In this document: positions 1 through 7,866 of the stretch, in pieces
How positions within the stretch are numbered: position 1 is the stretch's first letter
Layout: each line of letters starts with the position of its first letter
NCBI GenBank assembly: GCA_031272615.1
Contig: JAISTL010000171.1
Coordinates: 1-9,606, forward strand
Direction: 5' to 3'
Origin: Methylobacteriaceae bacterium
GTDB lineage: Bacteria; Pseudomonadota; Alphaproteobacteria; Rhizobiales; Beijerinckiaceae
DNA: 9,606 nt
The notes under the pieces: model-generated
What the model was told of the DNA's origin: nothing
What the model saw: only the letters and a program-made list of their open reading frames with translations
Databases searched by the model: none
Program-made: the position numbers and the translations under genes

Positions 1-171
1 CAGGCAGCTCCTACCCAATACCATCTCGTATTCCGGAAGCACCTTCAAATTCCTGAAGAGGAGGTAATGGTTTGTTGTATCGCAATCGGATACGCGGTTC
101 CGGATGACCCGACGACAAGCTTCAGAACGGAACGGGAGGATGTGGATAATTTCACCGCCTTTATCAAGTGA
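1..171 (+). CDS. Nitroreductase-family protein, C-terminal end only (5' truncated by the window edge)
   Basis: Reading frame 1 is open from the first base to a TGA at 169-171 and gives 56 residues. The segment IPEEEVMVCCIAIGYAVPDD followed by an FRTERE stretch and a final DNFTAFIK matches the C-terminus of FMN-dependent nitroreductases. In that family a 'lgiPedekvvcgiAlGYpdpda' strand is followed by a conserved basic segment (xxFRTERxPvxEF). Members reduce nitro groups, quinones or related electrophiles using NAD(P)H and are cytosolic flavoproteins. The FMN-binding core and start codon lie outside the window, so substrate and completeness cannot be judged. The 192 bp to the next gene include a weak hairpin, so it is probably a separate transcription unit. 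The family call rests only on this C-terminal signature. Confidence 0.8.
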   Translation, partial: QAAPTQYHLVFRKHLQIPEEEVMVCCIAIGYAVPDDPTTSFRTEREDVDNFTAFIK

Positions 172-201
172 AACGTTGAAATTCAGATATCGGAACAGAC
201 G

Positions 202-229
202 GTTTTTCAGGAGGAAAAACAACTTTTTT
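202..229 (+). terminator. Weak terminator-like hairpin after the nitroreductase
   Basis: GTTTTTC (202-208) and GAAAAAC (214-220) form a perfect 7-bp stem with a 5-base AGGAG loop, followed after AAC by six T residues (224-229). The stem is almost all A-T, so it would be weak. It sits 30 bp after the nitroreductase stop and before the dehydrogenase gene, which fits a terminator for the former. A chance A/T-rich dyad cannot be excluded. Confidence 0.3.
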
Positions 230-363
230 GCCAGGGAGACAAAAGGGCGTCGGCAATCGGTTTTAGAATATTCTCCCATGACGGAACGATCATCGGGGAA
301 CCCGCGGGAACTCGCAAGAGTTGGCGAAATCCCTGAAAAATAAAACCAGCAAGGAGGCTGAAA

Positions 364-1494
364 ATGAAAAAGTATGGGATCGCTGTTCTCCCCGGAGACG
401 GCATCGGCCCGGAAGTGGTGGCAGAGTGCACCAAAGTACTTAAAGCGCTTCAAGGTCATATCGGAGGTTTTGAACTGGACCTGCAACACTACGATGTCGG
501 CGTCAGCCGCTTTCTCAAGACCGGCGTTGCCATGTCCGACAGTGATTTCAAAGCATGCCGGGACGCCGATGGTATTATACTGGGTGCAGTCGGGATGCCT
601 TCCCCTGATTTGCCTATGGTGGTCGACAAAAACGGCACTGAAGTATCGGGGCATGTGATGTTCAGGCTCCGCTTCGATTTGGATCTCTTCGCCGGGGTTC
701 GTCCCATCAAGCTGTGGCCGACCGTTCCGTCGGCGCTTGCCGGCCATGAAAACATCGATATTGTCTTGGTGCGGGAAAACACGGAAGGGCTGTTCGCGTC
801 CTACGGCGGCGGCATCGTATTGAAAGATCAATTGGCGGCGGACGTGCAAATCATCACTCGCGAGGGATGTGAAAAGGTGTTCGATTTCGCCTTCAAACTG
901 GCGATGAACCGCAAGGGTCGATTGGGAGAAGGACGGTTGTCCGACGGCAAAAAAGTCGTTACCTGTGCCCAAAAAGCCAATGTATTCCGCAGCTTCGCTT
1001 TTTTCAAGAAAGTATTCGGAGAAGTGGCGCAGAAATACGCCGGAGAAGTGATGGAGGATTATGCGTTCATCGATGCCCTTACGCTCTGGATGTTGCAAAC
1101 TCCAGAGAAATTCGATGTCGTTGTTTCGGAAAACGCCCACGGGGACATTATCTCCGACATGGCGGCGGCCTTCGTCGGTGGTATGGGAATGGCGCCGTCG
1201 GGAGACATCGGTCTTGAATTCGCCATGTTCCAGCCTGCTCACGGAACCGGACCAACCATTGCGGGTAAAGGGATTGCCAATCCGACAGCTACGGTTCTGT
1301 CAGGGAAAATGATGCTGGAATGGCTGAGCGACAAACACAATGACCCGACACTGGCCGCCGCCGCTGTGTTACTCGACAAGGCGGTGTATAATACTTTTGC
1401 CAAGGGCGTAAAAACCTCCGATATTGGTGGAACAGCCTCTACCAGCGCTTGGGGTGATGAAGTTGTCGCCCAACTCAGGGCGCTGCCCGTTTAA
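364..1494 (+). CDS. Isocitrate/isopropylmalate-family NAD(P)-dependent beta-decarboxylating dehydrogenase, substrate uncertain
   Basis: The 376-residue product is a full-length cytosolic member of the isocitrate/isopropylmalate/tartrate dehydrogenase family, which oxidises and decarboxylates malate-like 2-hydroxy acids. The start is set by AAGGAGG at 351-357, six bases before the ATG. Visible family motifs are GDGIGPEV (11-18), LRF...LFAGVRP with Arg103 and Arg113, VRENTEG with Arg137, Lys204 and Asp237, HGDIISD with metal ligands Asp261 and Asp265, and the coenzyme loop HGTGPTIAGKGIANP (293-307). The VRENTEG loop is of isocitrate, homoisocitrate and D-malate/tartrate dehydrogenase type; LeuB normally has VRELTGG. 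Two oddities are Phe144 where the family has its catalytic Tyr, and Thr298 where NAD enzymes have Asp. It heads a set with LeuC- and LeuD-like genes, so it probably acts on their product. Family is certain; 3-isopropylmalate is only one possible substrate. Confidence 0.9.
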   Translation: MKKYGIAVLPGDGIGPEVVAECTKVLKALQGHIGGFELDLQHYDVGVSRFLKTGVAMSDSDFKACRDADGIILGAVGMPSPDLPMVVDKNGTEVSGHVMFRLRFDLDLFAGVRPIKLWPTVPSALAGHENIDIVLVRENTEGLFASYGGGIVLKDQLAADVQIITREGCEKVFDFAFKLAMNRKGRLGEGRLSDGKKVVTCAQKANVFRSFAFFKKVFGEVAQKYAGEVMEDYAFIDALTLWMLQTPEKFDVVVSENAHGDIISDMAAAFVGGMGMAPSGDIGLEFAMFQPAHGTGPTIAGKGIANPTATVLSGKMMLEWLSDKHNDPTLAAAAVLLDKAVYNTFAKGVKTSDIGGTASTSAWGDEVVAQLRALPV

Positions 1495-1603
1495 TCGGAC
1501 TCTGTCTGCTGTTTCGGCGAGGACTTCCAATATGGCAGGGCCTCCGCCGGAACAGCGGAATTACCGGAAGTTTCACGTTTTGAAGCCAACAAGGAGAATA
1601 TGG

Positions 1604-2881
1604 ATGGCAATGACGATTACCGAAAAGATTCTGGCACGTCACGCCGGAAAGGAAGAAGTCCATGCCGGGGAGTTCGTTACCGTCACGCCGGATTTTATTT
1701 TTGGTAACGAGCTCGGCACGGGTCTCGCCATAGAAGGTCGGGAGGAATTGCTGCAGAAGCGCGGCATTTTCGATACATCGCGGGTTGCGGTGATCCCCGA
1801 TCATTTTACCCCCAACAAGGACATCACGTCTGCGGAGCTCAGCAAGACCGTGCGCGAGTTTGTTCGCCGCTATCACGTCGGGCATTATTTCGAAGTCGGG
1901 CGAATGGGAATTGAACATGTTATCCTGCATGAAAAAGGCCTGGTGGTTTCCGGGGATGTCATCGTCGGCGCCGATTCCCACAGCTGTACCTACGGTGCCT
2001 TGGGGGCTTTTTCCACCGGCGTTGGCAGCACCGATTTCTTTGCGTTGTTGATCTCCGGGCAATTATGGTTCTCCGTGCCGGAAACCATCAAAGTAGTGTT
2101 GAAGGGCAAATTGTCCAAATGGGTTACAGCCAAAGACGTTGTGTTGTATCTGGTCGGTCTGCTCGGCGCCGATGGCGCCCGTTACAAAGCTCTGGAATTC
2201 CACGGCGACGGGGTGAGGAGCATACCGCTTTCGGGCCGTTTCACCATTTGCAACATGGCCATAGAGGCCGGAGCCAAGAATGCGGTTTTCCCCGCGGACG
2301 AACTGACAATCGCGTATCAGAAAGGGCGTGCTCAACGTCAACCGGTGTATTATGAAGCTGACGCCGATGCAGTCTATTGCGATGTCATCGAAATCGATCT
2401 CACATCATTGAAACCGCAACTGAGTTGCCCGCATCGGCCCGACAACGTCAAACCGTTTGCCGAAGCTGTTGCCGGCAAGAATCTCCCCGTCGATCAGGTT
2501 TTCATCGGTTCTTGTATCAACGGACGCATTGAAGATCTGCGCGAAGCCGCCGGCATCCTGAAAGATCGGGTCGTTCACCCCGATACACGGCTGATTGTGA
2601 CGCCGGGCAGCCAGGAGGTGTATCTCCAGGCGGTGGAAGAAGGATTGGTTCAGATCTTCATCAAGGCCGGAGCCGTTGTCAGCACGCCCACCTGCGGCGC
2701 CTGTATCGGCGGTCACATGGGAGTCCTTGCCGGAGGCGAACGCTGCGTTTCCACCACAAACAGAAATTTCAGGGGGAGGATGGGACACTACGATAGTGAA
2801 GTGTATCTGTCCGGCGTGCCCGTAGCGGCGGCATCCGCGGTACTTGGCCGTATCGCTCTGCCGGAGGAGTTGCAGCCATGA
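1604..2881 (+). CDS. leuC: 3-Isopropylmalate dehydratase / homoaconitase-type large subunit (LeuC family)
   Basis: The 425-residue product is the [4Fe-4S] catalytic subunit of a two-subunit aconitase-type hydro-lyase, about the length of the short LeuC2/homoaconitase form rather than the longer E. coli-type LeuC. The start at 1604 follows AAGGAG (1591-1596) by seven bases; the frame is open upstream to 1424 but that extension has no family similarity. Cluster ligands are Cys304 in IGSCINGR and Cys364 and Cys367 in PTCGACIGG. Other motifs are PDHFTPNKD with His67, GADSHSCTYGALGAFSTGVGSTD (split at 123-145), and CVSTTNRNF...GRMG (381-394). Divergent points are N-E-L-G-T-G at 35-40, where relatives have [H/N/Q]-D-x-T-x-P/Q, and GIEHVILHEKG at 102-112, where GICHxxLPEKG is usual. 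Its stop overlaps the next start (ATGA), indicating translational coupling. The symbol is a family name; the substrate is unproven. Confidence 0.9.
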   Translation: MAMTITEKILARHAGKEEVHAGEFVTVTPDFIFGNELGTGLAIEGREELLQKRGIFDTSRVAVIPDHFTPNKDITSAELSKTVREFVRRYHVGHYFEVGRMGIEHVILHEKGLVVSGDVIVGADSHSCTYGALGAFSTGVGSTDFFALLISGQLWFSVPETIKVVLKGKLSKWVTAKDVVLYLVGLLGADGARYKALEFHGDGVRSIPLSGRFTICNMAIEAGAKNAVFPADELTIAYQKGRAQRQPVYYEADADAVYCDVIEIDLTSLKPQLSCPHRPDNVKPFAEAVAGKNLPVDQVFIGSCINGRIEDLREAAGILKDRVVHPDTRLIVTPGSQEVYLQAVEEGLVQIFIKAGAVVSTPTCGACIGGHMGVLAGGERCVSTTNRNFRGRMGHYDSEVYLSGVPVAAASAVLGRIALPEELQP

Positions 2882-3372
2882 GCGAACTTGTTTTTACCGG
2901 AACTGTCAGGCGACTGGGAGATTTCGTCGATACCGACGCCATCCTGCCTGCCAAATATCTTAACCTGACGACGCCCGAAGCGTTGGCTGCCCATGTCCTG
3001 GAAAATCATGCTCCGGATTTTCGCAAAATCTTGCACGCGGGGGATATTCTCGTGGCAGGGCGCAATTTCGGTTGCGGCAGCTCACGCGAACATGCGCCGC
3101 TGGCTCTCAAAGGCAGCGGGGTGGCGTGTGTGATCGCAGAATCCTTTGCACGCATCTTTTTCCGCAACTCCATCAATCTCGGCTTGCCGGTGGTGGAATT
3201 GGCAGACGCCGGGCAGCTCGCCGAGGGGCATACCGTTCGGGTGGATTGCGGCGCCGGTCTGGTCAGCGACGAAACCAGCGGAAAAACGTATAAAGTGGCA
3301 CTGTTCCCGGATTTCATGCGTGAGATCCTCAAAGCCGGAGGAGTGATACCTTACATCGAAAACCAACGGTAA
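2878..3372 (+). CDS. leuD: 3-Isopropylmalate dehydratase / homoaconitase-type small subunit (LeuD family)
   Basis: The 164-residue product is the swivel-domain partner of the preceding large subunit, with a length typical of the short LeuD2 class. It begins with DFVDTDAILPAKYLNL (15-30) and carries GRNFGCGSSREHAPLALK (61-78), whose Ser68-Ser69-Arg70 correspond to the substrate- and base-forming serine/arginine loop of aconitases. FARIFFRNSINLGLP (90-104) follows. The loop after the first strand reads Y27-L28-N29-L30; this YLxx element is a known specificity determinant (YLRT in characterised methanogen homoaconitase), so Asn there leaves the substrate open. The ATG overlaps the large-subunit stop by four bases, with GGAGGAG about eleven bases upstream. 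A strong terminator about 100 bp downstream closes the transcription unit. Confidence 0.9.
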   Translation: MSELVFTGTVRRLGDFVDTDAILPAKYLNLTTPEALAAHVLENHAPDFRKILHAGDILVAGRNFGCGSSREHAPLALKGSGVACVIAESFARIFFRNSINLGLPVVELADAGQLAEGHTVRVDCGAGLVSDETSGKTYKVALFPDFMREILKAGGVIPYIENQR

Positions 3373-3473
3373 GGCATAGTGTCCCGGACTGTTCCCATCC
3401 CCCCGGCGGGCGCCCCTCTCCACCGGGCGGGCCCAACCGGTGCGCGTCCTCCTCAGCGAGACCGGTTATTTCA

Positions 3474-3504
3474 GTAAGGCCCGCTTTGTGCGGGCCTTGC
3501 TTTT
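3474..3504 (+). terminator. Intrinsic terminator of the dehydrogenase-leuC-leuD unit
   Basis: AAGGCCCGC (3476-3484) and GCGGGCCTT (3490-3498) form a perfect 9-bp GC-rich stem with a TTTGT loop, extendable by a T-G and a G-C pair, followed by TTTT at 3501-3504. It lies between the + strand operon and the convergent RpiR gene. Read on the other strand the hairpin is equally stable but has a poorer T-tail, so it may also help end the RpiR transcript. The 3373-3473 stretch before it is GC-rich and holds a CACCGG/CCGGTG dyad (3421-3442) but no gene. Confidence 0.8.
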
Positions 3505-3571
3505 CCTTATGAACGAAGGGTTTAACGATCCGTCGGCATGGGAACGGCGCACGGAAAGGGTGTTCCGCCCC

Positions 3572-4444
3572 CTACCGCTGCCGGAATGACGCAATCGCCT
3601 TGGAGGAGCGCGTCATGTTTTCGTGCATGTGTTTGGGCGCGATATTGATCAGGGTCGACTGCAACAGGCCAATGATGGCGATTTCACACATGCGGGCGAT
3701 GTGCAGATATCTGAGGTCGTCGCCGATGTGGGCGCTGTAGCACAGGGGGATGGACACCATTTTCACCAGGCTGGAATTGGCGAAGGCGGTGATGCCGATG
3801 GACACGGCGCCCTGCTCGATGGCGCGTTCCATGAAGTCAAGCACCGTCGAGGAGCTGCCGCTGAAGGTGATGCCGATGGCGACATCGTTTTCCTTCAACC
3901 CGGCGGCGGCCATTTTCCCCAGGCAGTAATCGGAAAACAGGTTGGCGGAAATGCCGAGCTGCAACAGGGCGTGGTAGGCATAACTGGCGCTGGCGCTGTT
4001 GTTGCCGTCAGCGTAAATGAACACGTTGTTGGCGGAACATATGGCTTTGGCGGCCCTGCGGATGCGGGCGTCGTCCACCAGCAGCAAGGTATCGGTAATC
4101 GCCTGGGTGTCCATGGCGATGAGCTTGTTCTTGATGGTATCGACGGAATCCGTGAGGCTGATTTCGAGATTCTCGGCAAAGGGAGTCGAAATCTGCTTTT
4201 CGACACAGAATTTCAGATCGGCGAACCCCTTGTAATGGATGAGCTGGCAGAACCGCGTCATGGACGGTGGCGTTGTGCCGATTTTCTTCGACAGCGAGGT
4301 GATGGAATGGGTGAGAATAACCTCGGGATGGTCGGAGAGATAGCGTGCGATCTGTTTCTGGGATTTGGAGAAGGTGTCGTATTTCGCCCGGATACGCGAA
4401 AGATAACTGTCATCGTTGTCCGGAAATTCCAACCTGTCATGCAT
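3572..4444 (-). CDS. RpiR-family transcriptional regulator (HTH + SIS domain)
   Basis: The 290-residue product has the two-domain RpiR layout. An N-terminal helix-turn-helix domain (about 14-85) contains the FSKSQKQIARYLSDHPE segment, SITSLSKKIGTTPPSMTRFC (48-66) as the recognition region, and GFADLKF (73-79). A SIS domain follows (about 122-258) with the sugar-phosphate loop FSGSSSTV (194-201). Such proteins bind operator DNA and sense a phosphosugar or related phosphorylated metabolite. The ATG at 4444 is preceded by GAAGG nine bases upstream on the coding strand. No sugar-catabolic gene is in the window, so the ligand cannot be inferred. The nearest upstream gene on this strand is a membrane flippase-like gene 96 bp away, which suggests co-transcription. 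The convergent terminator at 3474-3504 lies beyond its 3' end. Confidence 0.9.
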   Translation of the reverse strand: MHDRLEFPDNDDSYLSRIRAKYDTFSKSQKQIARYLSDHPEVILTHSITSLSKKIGTTPPSMTRFCQLIHYKGFADLKFCVEKQISTPFAENLEISLTDSVDTIKNKLIAMDTQAITDTLLLVDDARIRRAAKAICSANNVFIYADGNNSASASYAYHALLQLGISANLFSDYCLGKMAAAGLKENDVAIGITFSGSSSTVLDFMERAIEQGAVSIGITAFANSSLVKMVSIPLCYSAHIGDDLRYLHIARMCEIAIIGLLQSTLINIAPKHMHENMTRSSKAIASFRQR

Positions 4445-4540
4445 TGTTGTGCGCCTTCTTTCGGGTGGCTTTTTCCGGAATCATGCGACTCCGGTTGAAA
4501 ATGTCAACCGTTTTCACGCGCTCCCCCGCCGCCGACGCGC

Positions 4541-5536
4541 TCATCCGGTTGTGCCCGCCGCCTCCCGGCGCTCCCGTTCCTTGTATTGCATACGCTCGTA
4601 GATGGCGATGATGAACAGGGAGATAATCAGCGGAATAATGAAATAGAACGCCCGGAACACCACCAGCGCCGCCAGCACCTGGGATTTGTCGATTTCCGGC
4701 ATGGCGGCGATGAACAGCGCCTCGAACACGCCGACTCCGCCGGGCACGTTGCTGACCAGCGCCACCGAGAACGAGGCGAGAAAAACGCCGAGAACGGCGA
4801 TATAGCCCGGATTGCCGGCGTCGGGCAGCGCCGAATAGATGATGCCGGCGGCGCCCAGCAGCTCCAGCGGCCCGACGAGCAGCTGACGCACCATCACCTT
4901 GGGCCGCGGGTATTCCAGCAGGAACCCCCTGACGTGCAACGGCCGCATCTGCATCAGCGAGCCGATGATATATGCCGCGACAAACCCCAGCATCAACAGC
5001 CCGACGGTGCGGGCGAACAGCGGGTCGGTGAGGAAGCCCGGCAGCTGCAGCGGGCTGTCTTCCGGCAGCTGGATGCGCGCCAGCAGGTCCGGCCGGATGG
5101 TGAGCACACACCCGCTGAGAATGACGACTCCCAACGCGAAGGTGAAGGTGCACAAGGTGACGAGAACGGCAATCTGCGCCGGCGACAGGCCCTTGGACGT
5201 ATAGGCGCGGTAACGCACCACCGCGCCGGAAAACACCGACGCGCCGAGATTGTGCCCCAAGGCGTAGGTGGTGAACGAACACAGTGAAATGAACAGCCAG
5301 GAAATGTGATGGATGTTCAGATGGATGAGCGCGAGGCGGTCATACCACGCCAGGGCGAAATAGGCGACACAGGTGGAAAACAGCGCCAGGCCGTAGTGGT
5401 GGGGCGGAATGGACCTGAGGTCGTTTTCAAATTCCTGCCACGTCAGCCCGTGCAGTTTCTGGTACAGGAAATACAACGCCAGCGACAGGGCAGTGGCGGC
5501 AACCAGCGGCCAGACGACTCTCTTGACTGTTTTCAT
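4541..5536 (-). CDS. Flippase-like integral membrane protein (MprF N-terminal / UPF0104 YbhN family)
   Basis: The product of 331 residues is an inner-membrane protein with about eight hydrophobic segments, for example near 8-24, 48-65, 79-97, 122-147, 178-199, 218-236, 242-262 and 288-311. It resembles the lysylphosphatidylglycerol-synthase transmembrane (flippase) family. Typical signatures are YALGHNLGASVFSGAVVRYR followed by a short conserved loop and ISPA-like 'GLSPAQIA', and SNVPGGVGVFEAL in the C-terminal half. In MprF this region moves aminoacylated lipids across the membrane and is fused to a synthetase domain. Here no synthetase domain follows, since the protein ends with a charged ERMQYKERERREAAG tail. 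An ATG at 5536 is preferred to the adjacent TTG at 5539 because GGAAAAGG at 5541-5548 leaves room only for the ATG. The transported lipid is unknown; standalone relatives handle various polyprenyl or phospholipid substrates. Confidence 0.85.
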   Translation of the reverse strand: MKTVKRVVWPLVAATALSLALYFLYQKLHGLTWQEFENDLRSIPPHHYGLALFSTCVAYFALAWYDRLALIHLNIHHISWLFISLCSFTTYALGHNLGASVFSGAVVRYRAYTSKGLSPAQIAVLVTLCTFTFALGVVILSGCVLTIRPDLLARIQLPEDSPLQLPGFLTDPLFARTVGLLMLGFVAAYIIGSLMQMRPLHVRGFLLEYPRPKVMVRQLLVGPLELLGAAGIIYSALPDAGNPGYIAVLGVFLASFSVALVSNVPGGVGVFEALFIAAMPEIDKSQVLAALVVFRAFYFIIPLIISLFIIAIYERMQYKERERREAAGTTG

Positions 5537-5634
5537 CAAACCTTTTCCGCCCCGGAACGCTCTGATGACCAGACGCTCCGGGCCCTTGGCTGCTTGTCAT
5601 TGACGGAAACACCGCCGGCACTCTCCAGCGCCGG

Positions 5635-5663
5635 GCTATAACAAGACTTTCCCCCGAAAACAA
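5635..5663 (-). promoter_or_regulatory. Possible sigma70-like promoter for the flippase-like gene
   Basis: On the - strand, TTGTTT (5663-5658) is followed after exactly 17 bp by TATAGC (5640-5635), about 100 bp upstream of the flippase start. Each box matches the consensus only partly. The 161-bp gap between ialB and this gene also contains a CCGGC/GCCGG dyad (5615-5634), which has no T-run and is not a convincing terminator. The call is a weak prediction by eye. Confidence 0.25.
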
Positions 5664-5697
5664 CCCTCTTGATGCGCTTCGCCCGGCAAATATGCCG

Positions 5698-6231
5698 CTA
5701 CTTGCATTCGGCGCGGGCGCGGTCCAACGCCTTGGAGAAGCCCTTGAGGGAATAGGTGTCGGTGGTTTTGTTGCCGCGCTGGGAGACGGAGACCAGCTTC
5801 AGGGTGGCGCCCTTGCGCATCGCCGCAACCAGGCTTTCCTGGTCTTCGGTTGACTGGGTCCAGATATTGCCGCTCTCGACAGCCATCGTAAACGACGCGT
5901 CTCCCGGTGAGACGGTGATCTTCGGCTCGGTCTCGTCCTTGACCGGGAACCCCACGACAAAGGCCACTTCCCCGGCGATTTTTTCATCCGGCCGGAAGGA
6001 GACGAATACGAACCCCGGATCGCGCTTCAACCCGCCGGGCTCGCGTTTTGTCGGCTGGGACATGGCGTAACACACCTTTTTCACCCCCTGCGGCGTGGCG
6101 TAAGCGCCCCAGGAATCAAATTTTTCCAGCAGGCCCGCCCCGACATCCTGTGCCGTTGCGCCGGTTGTTCCCGCCGCCAGTGCGGCGACGCCGGAGAACA
6201 CCAGCACGGTTACCAATTTTCTACAGTTCAT
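5698..6231 (-). CDS. Exported IalB (invasion-associated locus B) family protein
   Basis: The 177-residue product starts with a Sec signal peptide: basic NCRK, a hydrophobic core VTVLVFSGVAALAAG, and an ATA|Q cleavage site near residue 27. The mature part has the IalB layout. DSWGAY near residues 39-44 corresponds to the family's 'F.dW' start; KVCYAMSQP (52-60) is followed by FVSFRP (77-82), a central VSPGDASFTMAV strand, and SLKGFSKALDRARAEC at the end. Cys54 and Cys176 are the only mature cysteines and probably form a disulfide. In Bartonella, IalB contributes to erythrocyte entry, but the family is widespread in free-living alphaproteobacteria as periplasmic or surface proteins of unknown role, so no virulence function is implied. 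GGGGAG at 6240-6245 lies eight bases before the ATG. It appears to be expressed from the divergent gap shared with mdh. Confidence 0.85.
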   Translation of the reverse strand: MNCRKLVTVLVFSGVAALAAGTTGATAQDVGAGLLEKFDSWGAYATPQGVKKVCYAMSQPTKREPGGLKRDPGFVFVSFRPDEKIAGEVAFVVGFPVKDETEPKITVSPGDASFTMAVESGNIWTQSTEDQESLVAAMRKGATLKLVSVSQRGNKTTDTYSLKGFSKALDRARAECK

Positions 6232-6301
6232 TTGAGGAACTCCCCGAACTCGATAGTGTCACGCATACAGTACGCTGATTAAGCTGTGATATAGTAAACG
6301 C

Positions 6302-7643
<1,342 letters not shown>

Positions 7644-7674
7644 CCGGTTCAGCCGGGCGGTTCTCCCGGATATG

Positions 7675-7723
7675 AAGGAGCAAAAGGCGCGTGGGTGGAG
7701 CCCCGGCCGTTTTGCTCCTTTAT
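7675..7723 (+). terminator. Strong intrinsic terminator after mdh
   Basis: AAGGAGCAAAA (7675-7685) and TTTTGCTCCTT (7710-7720) form a perfect 11-bp stem, extended inward by GGC (7686-7688) with GCC (7706-7708) across one bulged base. The 3' arm runs into TTTAT. The T-tail is short, but the stem is long and it lies 32 bp after the mdh stop. Read on the - strand it would also work, since an A-rich flank gives a short T-run there. Confidence 0.7.
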
Positions 7724-7814
7724 CGCGGAGACCGCGTTCAAACTACAATTGAGGGAGAAGGTTCGTTCTCTTGAGTGATGTGTGGCGAACCCCCGGATGA
7801 GCGGGGCGTTTCGC
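7724..7814 (+). promoter_or_regulatory. Structured leader upstream of the CoA-transferase gene
   Basis: Three hairpins lie in a row before the CoA-transferase. CGCGG-AGA-CCGCG spans 7724-7736. GAGAA (7755-7759) pairs with TTCTC (7766-7770). A long one has GCGAAC (7785-7790) pairing with GTTTCGC (7808-7814) across small bulges, continued by CCCCG (7791-7795) with CGGGG (7802-7806) around a GATGAG loop. None has a T-run, so they are not simple terminators. They could stabilise the mRNA or be a regulatory leader. No promoter boxes were convincing. Confidence 0.35.
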
Positions 7815-7866
7815 GATCGGGTGGTCAATGTACGTCTTCAGGACGCGAGAACCAAAAGGAATTGCA

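Noticed and set aside
104..343. Small open frame before the dehydrogenase, considered as a new gene or a leucine leader peptide
   Set aside because: It overlaps the nitroreductase C-terminus in another frame, has no good ribosome site, no family pattern and no run of Leu codons for attenuation.
1424..1603. N-terminal extension of the LeuC-like protein by 60 residues
   Set aside because: It overlaps the dehydrogenase 3' end and has no similarity to the family; AAGGAG at 1591-1596 sets the start at 1604.
3623..4498. Open frame of 291 codons on the + strand across the RpiR gene
   Set aside because: It is antisense to a well-supported RpiR protein and encodes a low-complexity Gly/His/Asp-rich sequence without motifs.
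4437..5282. Open frame of 281 codons on the - strand overlapping the flippase-like gene
   Set aside because: It is the same strand in another phase; its Arg/Ala/Gly-rich translation shows no membrane or family pattern, unlike the overlapping flippase frame.
5615..5634. Terminator for ialB on the - strand
   Set aside because: The CCGGC/GCCGG stem is only 5 bp with a 10-base loop and no T-run in the right direction.
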